From Odontesthes bonariensis (taxonomy: Eukaryota > Chordata > Actinopteri > Atheriniformes > Atherinopsidae): a stretch of DNA of 64,000 bases. Positions 35,001 through 54,913 of the stretch are shown one piece after another. The stretch lies in NCBI RefSeq assembly GCF_027942865.1, contig NC_134525.1:22133657-22197656 (forward strand), written 5' to 3'. A program made the translations under genes and the position numbers. Numbering within the stretch: the stretch's first letter is position 1; each line of letters begins with the position of its first letter. Under the pieces are notes generated by a model, which was given only the letters and a program-made list of their open reading frames with translations, had not been told where the DNA came from and did not search any database.

Positions 35001-38000
35001 GCATTGCTTGTGTTTTTGGTTGCATCGTTGTGGCCACTAGAGGGGGGTTACAGCTCAGACATTCAGAAACTCATCGGATGTATTTTTCCTGCAATAATTG
35101 TACAACTCAGCACAAGGGTCTGATGCAATATGCATTTGCTATACTAACTATATGATATTGGTTTAAGGTATAAATAGTCAACCTAGAAATGTAAAATAAA
35201 CATTCAAAGATGCATTGTCTTTACAGATTAAAGTCTGAACAGGAAGCAAAGCTAGATCCTGAGAGTCGAAGTCCAGCGTGCTTGAAAGAGGTAATTTCCT
35301 CAAATAAAATTAAACAGGATGCTGTGGAGGAAACCGTGTTTGGAGTGCAAGGCGAGGATATTTCCAAAGCAAAGGAGGAGGAAGAGGTGGAGGGCACTCC
35401 AGCAGAGGCAGAGGCTCCTCAGGTTGAGAAAGATGTTGAGACCCAAGAAAAGATTGAAGAAGTGGAGCAGTTGACAGGAAGCACAGATCTAACTGCCAAC
35501 ATTCGACCTGCCACAGCGGAGGAGGACGATGAAGGGAGCAGGTCTGTACGGATGATTTTATGTTGATTTGTAGTTTGCAATGCTGCTCACTGTGTATGAA
35601 ACCCTTGTCACGCGAGACAGGACGAGTGCAGAGAGTACAGCAGTAATAAACCTAAAACAGACCTGGAATCAGGCTCCTTCTTATAGTAGTGCTGAGATTT
35701 TCATTGTACTGATGTGTATCACACACCGACCTCTTCCTGCGCCACAGCTGTCAGACTGAGCTGAGACGAGCTCATTCACTGCACCCCGGCAGGGCTTTTC
35801 TGCTCGAGCAATGCGCCGTGTGAACACCATAAAAGATTAGCTTGCTTTCTATACTGCGTGACTGACCTGACTAATTTGTTGAAATGGATGAGCTTTATGT
35901 GTGTTTTTTAGCTACTTTTATAGACTTGACAGTAAGTGGTAATTTCTTGACTGGTTCTCTCAGTTGTTGATCAATACGTATTTGCTTCAAGAAAAATCTA
36001 AGTGTCAGTTTTTTATGTTAAATGTGTTTCCTTTCCCCCTTAGTGAAGAAGACCTGTACAGAGGAGCTGAGGAGCTGTCTGCACCACAAAGTAATAAACC
36101 AGAGCCACCATCTGACTGAGAAACTTAATGTTCTCTGTACGTTCCTATGAGTTATGTAATTACACTCTCTCCTCTTAGATTTAAAGGTAGAGGACAGATG
36201 CAGTTTGGCTCCGGCGGTGGATATTCTGTCTTACAGCGAGAGAGAGTGGAGAGGAAATACTACCAAAAGTGCTCTCATTAAGAAGGTCGGTGGCCGTAGA
36301 AGAAGTGTTTCAGATTAAAGCCAGTTTAGGTGTGGAGCGTTAATGACTTCCTGTGGTGTTGCTGCAGGGTTATAAAGAGCTGGCCCAGAGGTTTGTACGT
36401 TTGAGGAGAGTGAGGGGGGACAACTACTGCGCCCTCCGAGCCACGTTGTTCCAGGTGTTGTCCCAAAGCGCCAGGCTGCCTGCATGGCTGCAAGAGGACG
36501 ACGTTACTATGGTAAGTGTTCACTTTAAGTTGGTATTCCCTAAAGGCTTGCACGTCATTGTTTAAAATGGTGTCCCAAAGCAGCATTAACTGGGTTTGTT
36601 AGTCTCAGTTTTGATGAGGTACAGTTTCGTTCAGACGAACATACTCACATGTATGTTTGTTTGTTTTAAACGTTGTGTAAATGCACGGACTGAATAAATC
36701 AGATTTTTGCTGAGCTGGCTTCTCTGGCAACCGAAAACATCTCATTGGTAACTTAACTAGAGAAAAGAGTAGTCGGACTCACCTTTGCAGCCTCTTATGG
36801 GGAATTTATTAACAGGAACAGCATAGAAACATATCACATGGCAGCATGCAAAGAATTCCCAACAACAACAGCTTGCGAGGTCCTCTTATACTTCCTCATA
36901 ACATTCTATGCGTACGTCGCCAAAACCCAATCTCTATCTGGCACCACTGTGTCTGAGATTGCCACAACATCTTCCGCTATCACCTTGACGGAGAACATTC
37001 TGACCCTAAAAAGTATGTGGTGTGAACAGTGGCAAGGCCCTGCTCCCTCCCACACTTGCAGTACGTTACTTCCATTTAAAAGCATTATAAAAATCAAAAA
37101 GAAATAGTCTGATAACTTGCAGTGAACAATTTCCTGCTGAGCTTTCATCCTAATACACAGAGCCTGTAGAGCTTGGAACATCAACGGACTACAGAAACGG
37201 GCTCCTTGTAGACAATCATTACTGGATGTTTGCATCTAAACGGTCATATAGTTGTCATAAGGTTGCAATAAACTTCCTTAATAAACACACATTTTTGGGT
37301 TAGACTGTCCCAGACTAAGCCAGCTGTCATATTTCTAAGTGGGTAATTGCATTGCCCGATACACGTCATGAGAATGATATTGAGTGTTTTTAAGTAAGTC
37401 ATTAGATGCATGTATTTATATTCTTTGTACAGTTTTAAGAGACTCATAAGAGTCTTATGATACGAGATCAGAGGTTTGCATTTTTAAGACACAAACTGCA
37501 GAGACTTTGTTGCCTTTGGGACTTGCAGGACCTTAGTCTGCTCTTTCACAGACCTGAATCTGCAATCTTCTGCTCTTGGCAAGAGGCTGTGATCCCCTTG
37601 TATCAATTAGGCATGAGCCGGTATGATAACCTTAGGCAAAAATATTAGTTTCACAGTACTATGATTACAGCTCTAAAATGTGTATTTTAAATGTCTGTGT
37701 TTAAAAACAAGAAAAATAAAAAATAAACTTTTCCATTAGTAGCAATAATGATATTAATAGATTGGTTTTATATAGAGCTTTTCATAATACTCAAAGCCAC
37801 TTCCAGTTAATGAAACAACAGCAAATTCCCCAAAGTTCTGCCAATCTCCGTCAACGAGTTCTGGGCGTTGACGTGGTCGCCATGTTGTTTCAGTGCAGTG
37901 TGGTATAGGTGCCTGTACCGCACTTCTTCGCTGAGTCTGGATTCGAATTGGTCCATCCTCTTTGTTGTTTTTGGCACGTGCCAAGATACAAATTTTGACT

Positions 38001-41000
38001 GGTGCACGACTACGCGGCAACCAAAAAACAGACGGGGGAAAAGTTGGGGAGGCTCGCCTCCTTCAGCCATCATACAGCCTGCAGAGCTGCCTGCTTGTCA
38101 CTCACAGCAAGCGGAGGTGCGCGGGGGGAGGGGCACTACGCTGCAGCTGCACACGGCGTGAGGGACCTCCACATAAAGATACCGCAGGGACGGTATCACA
38201 GAAAATATTAGTGGTTTTGAAACCTTGACTTTTTAATACCGTGGTATACCTTGAAACCTGGAACCGGCCCGTGCCTAGTATTAAGGTCCATCTCTTTAGG
38301 TGATTGGTAAAGTTAACTGGCTAGTCATCTCTGTTTAGGAGCTCGGCTCTGCCAAATAAACTGGGTTGAGTGCAGCTTTCTGCCCCTTTGCTCTACATGC
38401 ACTTCTGCGATGATGTTGGTCAGAAACCCATTTATAACTGAAGCAGAGTCAACTCTGAGCTCGTCATACCTTATTAAAAGAAGTTGAATTACTGTTGTAC
38501 ACACAGAAATGTATTTTAACAGTACTGTGAGTGCAAAGTTAAGGAAAACAACCTAGTCATTCGTTTTCCTTTTCTTTTTTTTTTGTCAATATCTAAATAT
38601 CTGCAACAGTACCCCCTAATGAGCCACCTATAGTAGTCGCAGACTCTCGTGGATCGTTGACTGAAGTTTTCAATCATTTACTACAATGAGTTCAAAACTG
38701 ATGCAAGTCATAAAAGTGTAGCACTAAAAAGTTAGTACCTATTACATAAGATCATGCTTAAAAAACGGGAATTTGTTCAAGAACTGACTAACCTGCTGCC
38801 TTCATTGCCTCAGCTCTTGCTAACACAGCTTATCTTTGACAATTTTTTGTTTACAGATGCCAATGCAACTGGAGGAACATGAAGAGCTGATAAGCCAGTG
38901 GAGATTTCCTGCGGAGTGCATGCAGGGAGACAGCACAGGAGGTGCCACCCAGCAGCTAAAGGGCTATTTGGAGCTTCTCCGAAATACGGTACTGTGGGAA
39001 ATGATTTTAAAGACGGCACGAGTGCACCGCAGCACTATTTTTAAGCCATCCATATACACCAGGGCATTGATTCCTCAACAGAACTTTTGGATGTGATTGC
39101 TACCATATGTCAAAGGGAGGTAGTTTCCTGAGGGCTGCAAGGCGTTTTTTATTTTTTTCCTGTGTCATTAACTCAGCCTGGTAATTCTCGAAGGATTTGG
39201 AGGGATAGATGGGCCCTCAAAGAGCTGTTTGAACTGATAAAAGCACAGTCCGTCTTTACGGTAACAGTCTGAGGCCCGGAGCAGAATTTATAGTCTGTCA
39301 CTTCCACTGGAAGTATGAGGAATTCTGGAGTTTACTGCACACTCGCTTTTTAAAAGTCAATCCTCTGTTGTTTTATTAGCTGGTGTGACTGTTTGGACTC
39401 TTGTGTTACTCTAGTCTTAGCTGAGTGGACAGGAAGAAACATCCTTCAGTATTATAGCTCCTCAGTAAATTAAACTGTGTTGACTGAAGCTTAAGTATGC
39501 AGCTTCAGGTTACAGAAAAAAACTACCCATGAAAGCTTTGTTTCTTAAAATTTGGAATTAAATCAATAACCGATGACAGATTAAGAAAAAAAAAAAAAAG
39601 GCTCCACGTGAGGCGACACAAACGACTGAGTGTCAGCATGTTGCTCTTATTGTTTAAATGGATATTGTAAAGTTGGACAGAGAGCATTTGCTAATTAGTA
39701 AATGTGTTATAGCCACAATCTATCAGATAGTTGTGAAACCTGCATATGGAGCCACAGATCATATTTTTGTCTTAAAGGGATAGTTCGCCTCTTTTGACAT
39801 GAAGCTGTATGACATCCCATATTAGCAATATCATTTATGAACATTGACTTACCCCCCGCTGCGTCCTGTGAGCCGAGTTCCAGCCGAGTTTTGGAGTTGA
39901 CGAAGGTAGTCCGGCTAGTTGGCTGGGGACACAAAAATAAAGCGTCTTGCTTCTCAATATGTGTTCAAAAGAGTAATACATTTGCATCACAAAATCGTTG
40001 TCCAGGAAAAAGTCAGACCTCACAATCGCTTGGCGCTATTTTTGCCTCCCTTGATATCAATGCGTCCAGCCACCTAGCGATAGCCGCACATGTTACGGTG
40101 TTTACTGCTCGGAAGCAGGGGACTGCTCGGTCTGCTCTTCGGTCTGCACAGTTTTACATTGGATGCATTGATATCAAGGGAGGCAAAAATAGCGCCAAGC
40201 GATGTGAGGTCTGACTTTTTCCTGGACGATTTTGTGATGCAAATGTATTACTCTTCTGAACGCATATTGTTTTGAGAAGCAAAACACTTTATTTTTGTGC
40301 CCCCAGCCAACTAGCCGGACTACCTTCGTCAACTCCAAAACTCGGCTGGAACTCGGCTCACAGGACGCAGCGGGGGGGTAAGTCAATGTTCATAAATGAT
40401 GTTGCTAATATGGGATGTCATACAGCTTCATGTCAAAAGAGGCGAACTATCCCTTTAAGGTTTTATCTGACCCACTTAACAGATACTAAAGGTGTTTGTT
40501 TGATAACAGAGACAAAGAAGATGAGAGATTGGACGTAGTTAATGTAGGTGATTAGCTGTGATTGGTTGATACCTCATTAGCTGCATCTGAATGAACCCAC
40601 ATCTTGCTGCATAATTGCAGCTTTTTAAATGCCTGAATTTGCAGCCTTTTCCTTCTTTATTTTTGAAGAAATATATCTTTGAAAAGCTAAAACCAGCTGA
40701 AGTTTGTACTTTTTTTAAATGACTCATGCTCCTCTGATTGGTCTCCAGTGGCAGGCAGCAGTGGACTGCATCTCCCCTGAGGAGCGGCAGCAGCTGTGCG
40801 AGCGAGTGTTCCAGGGAGGAGAAGAGGAGCTCGGGCTGCTGGAGGCGCTCAAACTGCTGATGCTGGGCAGAGCGGTGGAGCTGCACAGCTGCATGCAGGG
40901 AAATGGAGATGTCCCTCTCTTCTGCTGGCTGCTGTTTGCTCGGGACTCGTCAGACTGTCCACGTTCCTTCCTCTCCAATCACCTCAGGCATGTTGGCCTC

Positions 41001-41715
41001 AGTGCGGGGCTGGAGCAGGTAGAGAAACCAAACACTTCTTCTTTTTTTTTTTTTTTCTTGTTGTTTGCTGATCAGCTTTATGGTAAAAAAAGAGCTGTTG
41101 GAAGGGATTTTCTTCGCTTCTGTTGAATCCAAATGTATTTCTCCTTGTATGAACCACTGTCACACAGAAACACAAACAGAAATTGTTGTTAGATGTTATG
41201 AGATAGGCGTGAAACGTTTTTAGAATCGAAGAGCTGATCAGTAAAACATGCTGATACTTGTGCTGTTTTCGAGTTGCTGTACCTCTTCATCTGCCCCGGG
41301 GGTGAGGAGGTTTCGGAACAGACCGTTGAGTCATTTAATTGTTATTTTCAGTATAGTAAACTAGACCTGTTACTGGCAGGGCTTCCAGAGAGACGCTCCA
41401 CTCATAAGTATTGTATTTGTGTGCAGATGATTAAACACCACGCTATTCGAGAGGTCTGTTGGAGTTACTCTGGAACCTTGCAATTATCTCTGTGCTCTCA
41501 TGCAGGTGGAGATGTTCCTGCTGGGCTACGCCTTGCATTGCACCATTCAAGTTTACAGACTATACATGGCGGACACAGAGGAGTTTGTCACCTACTACCC
41601 AGACGACCATAAGGACGAATGGGAGTCGGTGTGCCTCGTCACAGAGGATGACCGCCACTACAATGTGCCAGTTGTGGAAGCTGCAGAGCCTCAAGAAGGG
41701 CTCACCTTCCTCTGA
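32035..41715 (+). CDS. otulin: OTULIN, Met1-linkage-specific deubiquitinase (ten exons, complete, long N-terminus)
   Basis: Exons: 32035-32180, 32757-33338, 34743-34940, 35227-35541, 36044-36090, 36179-36285, 36368-36511, 38857-38988, 40749-41018, 41506-41715; all phases match, giving 716 aa. The protein hydrolyses linear ubiquitin chains and counteracts LUBAC in NF-kB and cell-death signalling. The OTU domain is recognised by [14 protein letters not shown] (nucleophile Cys486) and [10 protein letters not shown] (His698, Asn700), matching human Cys129/His339/Asn341. Residues 417-424 (DLYRGAEE) match the PUB-interacting motif that binds HOIP. OTULINL is excluded because it lacks the active-site Cys. 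Unusual: human OTULIN is 352 aa, while this one carries about 410 extra residues, acidic and low in complexity, starting MGNCCCQSK. The C-terminus GLTFL fits a class I PDZ ligand as in the human ETSL end. Confidence 0.93.
33470..33960 (+). mobile_element. Tc1/mariner-type transposase remnant in OTULIN intron 2
   Basis: Conceptual translation near 33,630-33,770 shows the degraded end of a Tc1-like DDE domain: [10 protein letters not shown] followed by stop codons and a shifted equivalent of the SPDLNPIE block (nucleotides TCCAGACCTCAACCCGAT), then CTGAAGCAACGTTGAG and the GTTATTGCTGCT tail. Stops and frameshifts make it inactive. The outer limits are approximate because I could not place the inverted repeats. 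Confidence 0.75.
35031..35047 (+). promoter_or_regulatory. CTCF-like motif (forward) in OTULIN intron 3
   Basis: TGGCCACTAGAGGGGGG agrees with the forward CTCF consensus at most core positions. It lies about 90 bp after exon 3. Confidence 0.4.
37608..38277. mobile_element. hAT-like MITE in OTULIN intron 7 (about 670 bp)
   Basis: The left end is TAGGCATGAGCCGGTATGAT and the right end, read in reverse, is TAGGCACGGGCCGGTTCC, forming imperfect terminal inverted repeats. Flanking 8-mers GTATCAAT and GTATTAAG match at 6 of 8 positions, compatible with an aged 8 bp target duplication. The inside is GC-rich near 37,860-38,170 and has no transposase frame, so it is non-autonomous. The hAT assignment is inference from end sequence and duplication length. 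Confidence 0.65.
39776..40454. mobile_element. 679 bp TTAA-flanked foldback element in OTULIN intron 8
   Basis: The two halves are long inverted repeats: the left arm starts AGGGATAGTTCGCCTCTTTT and the right arm ends AAAGAGGCGAACTATCCCT. They pair over some 300 bp each, with a loop around 40,080-40,165. TTAA flanks both sides (39,772-39,775 and 40,455-40,458), the target site of piggyBac-type transposases. No transposase frame is present. The frames visible in it are the two arms reading in opposite directions. Confidence 0.9.
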
Positions 41716-41791
41716 TTGCCACTGCAGGGAAACCTCCTGCCATACAAAACACCCCTCAGGTAGATCAAGATAATAGATTTACACAAATTAA

Positions 41792-42801
41792 AGGAATCAT
41801 TTTGGGGAATATGCTTGTTTGCTCGTTTCCCAAAACATAGCAGCCTGACACCGTCCTACTGTTATTACAGTTTAGATTAAATTGAAGCTCAGGGCCCATT
41901 AGCTAAGCTCTAACAACTAAATGTAAAGGGGAACGTTTCTCAAGCACTGCGCATGATTGCCTGTGATCTCTAGTTCCAAGTAATTACTACAGCGGCAGAG
42001 ACCAGAGGGGGTGGAGTCTGGAGAGCATTTTAAATGTTGTGTCCGCTGGATATCTAGCTAAAGATGAGTGATATAATTAACTTAGTTTCAGATGCTTTAA
42101 GTGATTACTCCTCTCATGGACAAGATTTAATTCCCCTTCAATTAAGAGGGAAGCTCCTTGCTTGCAGCTCATCTTTTCTCACCAGGTTGTGCCGCAGGGA
42201 AAGGGACACGTATGCTAACCTAAGCCTGTTTCCATCAAGTTTTTTTGGATGAGCTGGTTGGAAAGGTTGACGGAAACGGCAAAAACTTTAGGAATTTATT
42301 TTAAAAAGAATTATTTTGGGAAAGAATTTACGTGTATGGCAGCAAAAACTTTTCTTTTTTTATTGGGATACTTAGTTTAGATACTTAATTTAGTTTTTTT
42401 TAAACATTTGTTTGACAATTACATGGAATAAATGACCAGTTTCCATCGCCATCCACAGACCTGTTGGTGCAGCAGAAACACCTGGGAATGCACAGGGAGC
42501 AGATTTTACTTTTACAAACTGTAGTTGTACTATAATTTAGTTCCATGAACTTTTATCGATGCAGGGAAATAGTCAGCATTTGTCTCTTTGAGCCCCATCA
42601 CCAGTTGGTTCAAACTAAATATGGCCTGTCCCTGGAGTGAGCTTTAAGACGTGCCTAAATGTGGGATTTGTTACTTTTAGACAGAGCCAGGCTTGCGGTT
42701 TCCTTTGTTTCTGTCTTTATGCTAAATGTCTCCTTACTGCAACTTCTGACTTTCAGCAAGTAAGCAAACAAGCGTATATCCCAAAATGGCAACTTATTCC
42801 T
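41792..42801. mobile_element. 1,010 bp TTAA-flanked MITE in the OTULIN 3' UTR
   Basis: The left end is AGGAATCATTTTGGGGAATA followed by TGCTTGTTTGCT; the right end is its reverse complement with a few changes (AGCAAACAAGCGTATATCCC … TTATTCCT). TTAA lies on both sides (41,788-41,791 and 42,802-42,805). It starts 76 bp after the OTULIN stop codon, so it forms much of the 3' UTR if the signal at 43,551 is used. No coding capacity. Confidence 0.8.
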
Positions 42802-43550
42802 TTAAAAATATGCTGATTTGAGACCCTGTGCAAGATGTGCGTTACATGCTCTTGTGCACACTGTACTGTATAGAGTTTTCTACTTGGGTATGTGTACATA
42901 TCAGTTGGATCCAGATTAGCTTGCTGGTTGCAATTTAAGGTTAATAAGTGAAAAGAAAAAAATCCTCAAGAACTTTCAATGATTTGATTTTCTCTGCTCG
43001 TAACGAGGTTGAGCTGCCAATGACAAAAAGATGAGAAGCATCGTGTTTACACTGGAATTTGGGAATTTTTCTGTATTAATTTATTGGGGGGGTGTTATTG
43101 TAAAAAAAAAAAAAAAAAAAATCCAGTTTAAATGAATAGGTGTAAAAACTAAAGGTGAGACAGCTCAATTAGTCAATGAAGAGTTTGATTTGTCAGGGTT
43201 AAAACCAGATGATGATCTGAAGACTCAGATGATTAATTAATCTGTGTGTGTGTTTGAAGATGTGTGTGCTAAATGTTGCCTTTAACCAGGCTGTTCTGAA
43301 GGGAAGAAACGTGCCAACGTTGCTGCAGAAACGGGCAAAAACTTCAAACCACCAGCCTCTGGATTCATTAGACAAAGCTTGCTTGGTCCTCCATGTTGCC
43401 TTAGAAAATAATGCACAATATGAATGAATGTTGGGTTATTTGTGATAAGAGGATGTTCCTTACCCTGACTGCACAGCAGAAGCTGGGTGTTAACATTGAT
43501 TATGCCATTTGCAGGGAGGTTCTTGCACTGTCAGTTTTGGATGACTTTTA

Positions 43551-43556
43551 AATAAA
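43551..43556 (+). terminator. otulin: OTULIN polyadenylation signal (likely)
   Basis: AATAAA followed by a T/G-rich stretch (TTGGAGTTTTTTGG). Confidence 0.55.
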
Positions 43557-43847
43557 TTGGAGTTTTTTGGAAAAGTTTGGACTTTCTTACATTTTGTGAG
43601 CTTTGCAGTACCAATTCGGGTTTGAGATTTCAGGCTCCAGCTCTAAAACTTCATACTACATGTCTGAAAATTGGTGTTGCCCTTTTCTTTTCCTTCTCAC
43701 ATGCACATTTTTTCCCTGTTGTTGGCATTTTGTCTGTCAGTGGTTTAAAGAGGAGTCAGACCTCACCAAAACATGAAAAGAAAAACCAAACGGGACAATA
43801 TATTGCAGTCATCCCAGGTAAGTAAAAGGATAATTATAATAAAGCAC

Positions 43848-43853
43848 TTTATT
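43848..43853 (-). terminator. ankh: ANKH polyadenylation signal (likely)
   Basis: TTTATT on the plus strand is AATAAA on the ANKH strand, about 710 bp after the ANKH stop. A plus-strand AATAAA sits 5 bp away at 43,838-43,843. Confidence 0.5.
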
Positions 43854-44565
43854 TGCCAAATAAGAATGCCTATACAGTATATACAGGACATACGACAGTC
43901 TGAATACTACCAGGAAAATGCTTGGCAAAACAAAAGTAGATCTGTTTACCAGACTGTATGGAAAGTGAACAATCATAACTGTATTCTGTAACACGCAGTG
44001 ATATAATGTGGGATTCCTGACCCCTCTGTGCAATTAAATATACACAATGCATTACCTATAGAAAACGACAATAATCTGTACACCGTTGTATGTAAAATAC
44101 GATTGCACAACCCAACAAGTCCCACAATGTGTTGTATATTTGAATCCAAGCAAGGCCTTGCTGCTTAATCTTGATTAAGTAATATAAAATAATGAACTCT
44201 GTATTTTGGCAATTCCACTACCACTCGACAGACGTCATTCTTGCCGCTGAGGAGGAACAGTTCTCCTGTGTCAATTTCCCTTGTTTACCAGTAAACACAT
44301 GAAAACGCTTAGTACACCCGCTGACGCGATGATGCAGAACAAGAGAAATGCAGAAAAAGTCGGAAGACGTGACGGTATTTACACAGATGGATGAACACTT
44401 GCAGGTGCATGGCTTTCTTTACAGTGTGCATTTTAATGGGTGCGTTGGTCAACACGATGAAGACCTCGGAAACAAAAGCAAATCCTCTCTCCGGCACCGG
44501 GACACCCAGCGGTCTCCTCTTAAGCAAAGTTCCACGCTGAGTTCGACTTCTTCTGCCATAAATGC

Positions 44566-54330
<9,765 letters not shown>

Positions 54331-54913
54331 CATCCCAGGCTGTGACATCATCACCCAGTCTAAACCTGGCTTCTATTATTGTTGCACGCGACACACAGGG
54401 CAGCATGTGTTTACATTACAGCAGGGGCAACAGGACACAGAAGCAGTGCTCTGTCACTAGCAAGGTCGCGAGTAAACACACGCGCAGATTTCTGGAATAT
54501 GGCTCGTGTATGTACAAGTCAACAAAAACAGACAAAAAGTCCTGGTTGGTCTGATTAAATCGCACGATGAATAACGGCAACATCCATCTGAGTATGCCGA
54601 GATGACCGTCACGCTGCAAAGGATTTTGGTCTCATGAATGTAAAGTTAAACTTTATTTCTGTTAGCATGGCGGATAAAAAAAAATAAAAGAGCAAGCTCT
54701 GAGATGGTGACAAGTGGTTAAATGCTGACACCAGGTGGACAGAAGATGTAATGGCGTTTATGGGAAAAAAAAGTTCAATTCAATTAAATCTAATTTATCA
54801 AAAACAACAACAAAAATACACTTTTATCACTTTAAATGTTTTGTCATTTGTTTCTGAATGAGTAGTCAATACTTATTCAATGTCTTTCAGTTATCCATTA
54901 TCCATCTATTTAG

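Larger units (their letters stand above)
41716..43580 (+). other. otulin: OTULIN 3' UTR
   Basis: Non-coding stretch after the stop, over half of it made of a MITE. The clearest polyadenylation signal is AATAAA at 43,551-43,556; a second, at 43,838-43,843, would carry the transcript into the ANKH 3' end. A poly-A run lies near 43,101-43,120. Confidence 0.6.

Noticed and set aside
36780..37310. Possible solo LTR in OTULIN intron 7 (CAATAAACTTCC near the end)
   Set aside because: I could not find TG…CA ends, a target duplication or a primer-binding site.
39837..40538. Several frames around 40 kb that share peptide segments on both strands
   Set aside because: They are the two inverted arms of the foldback transposon read in opposite directions.
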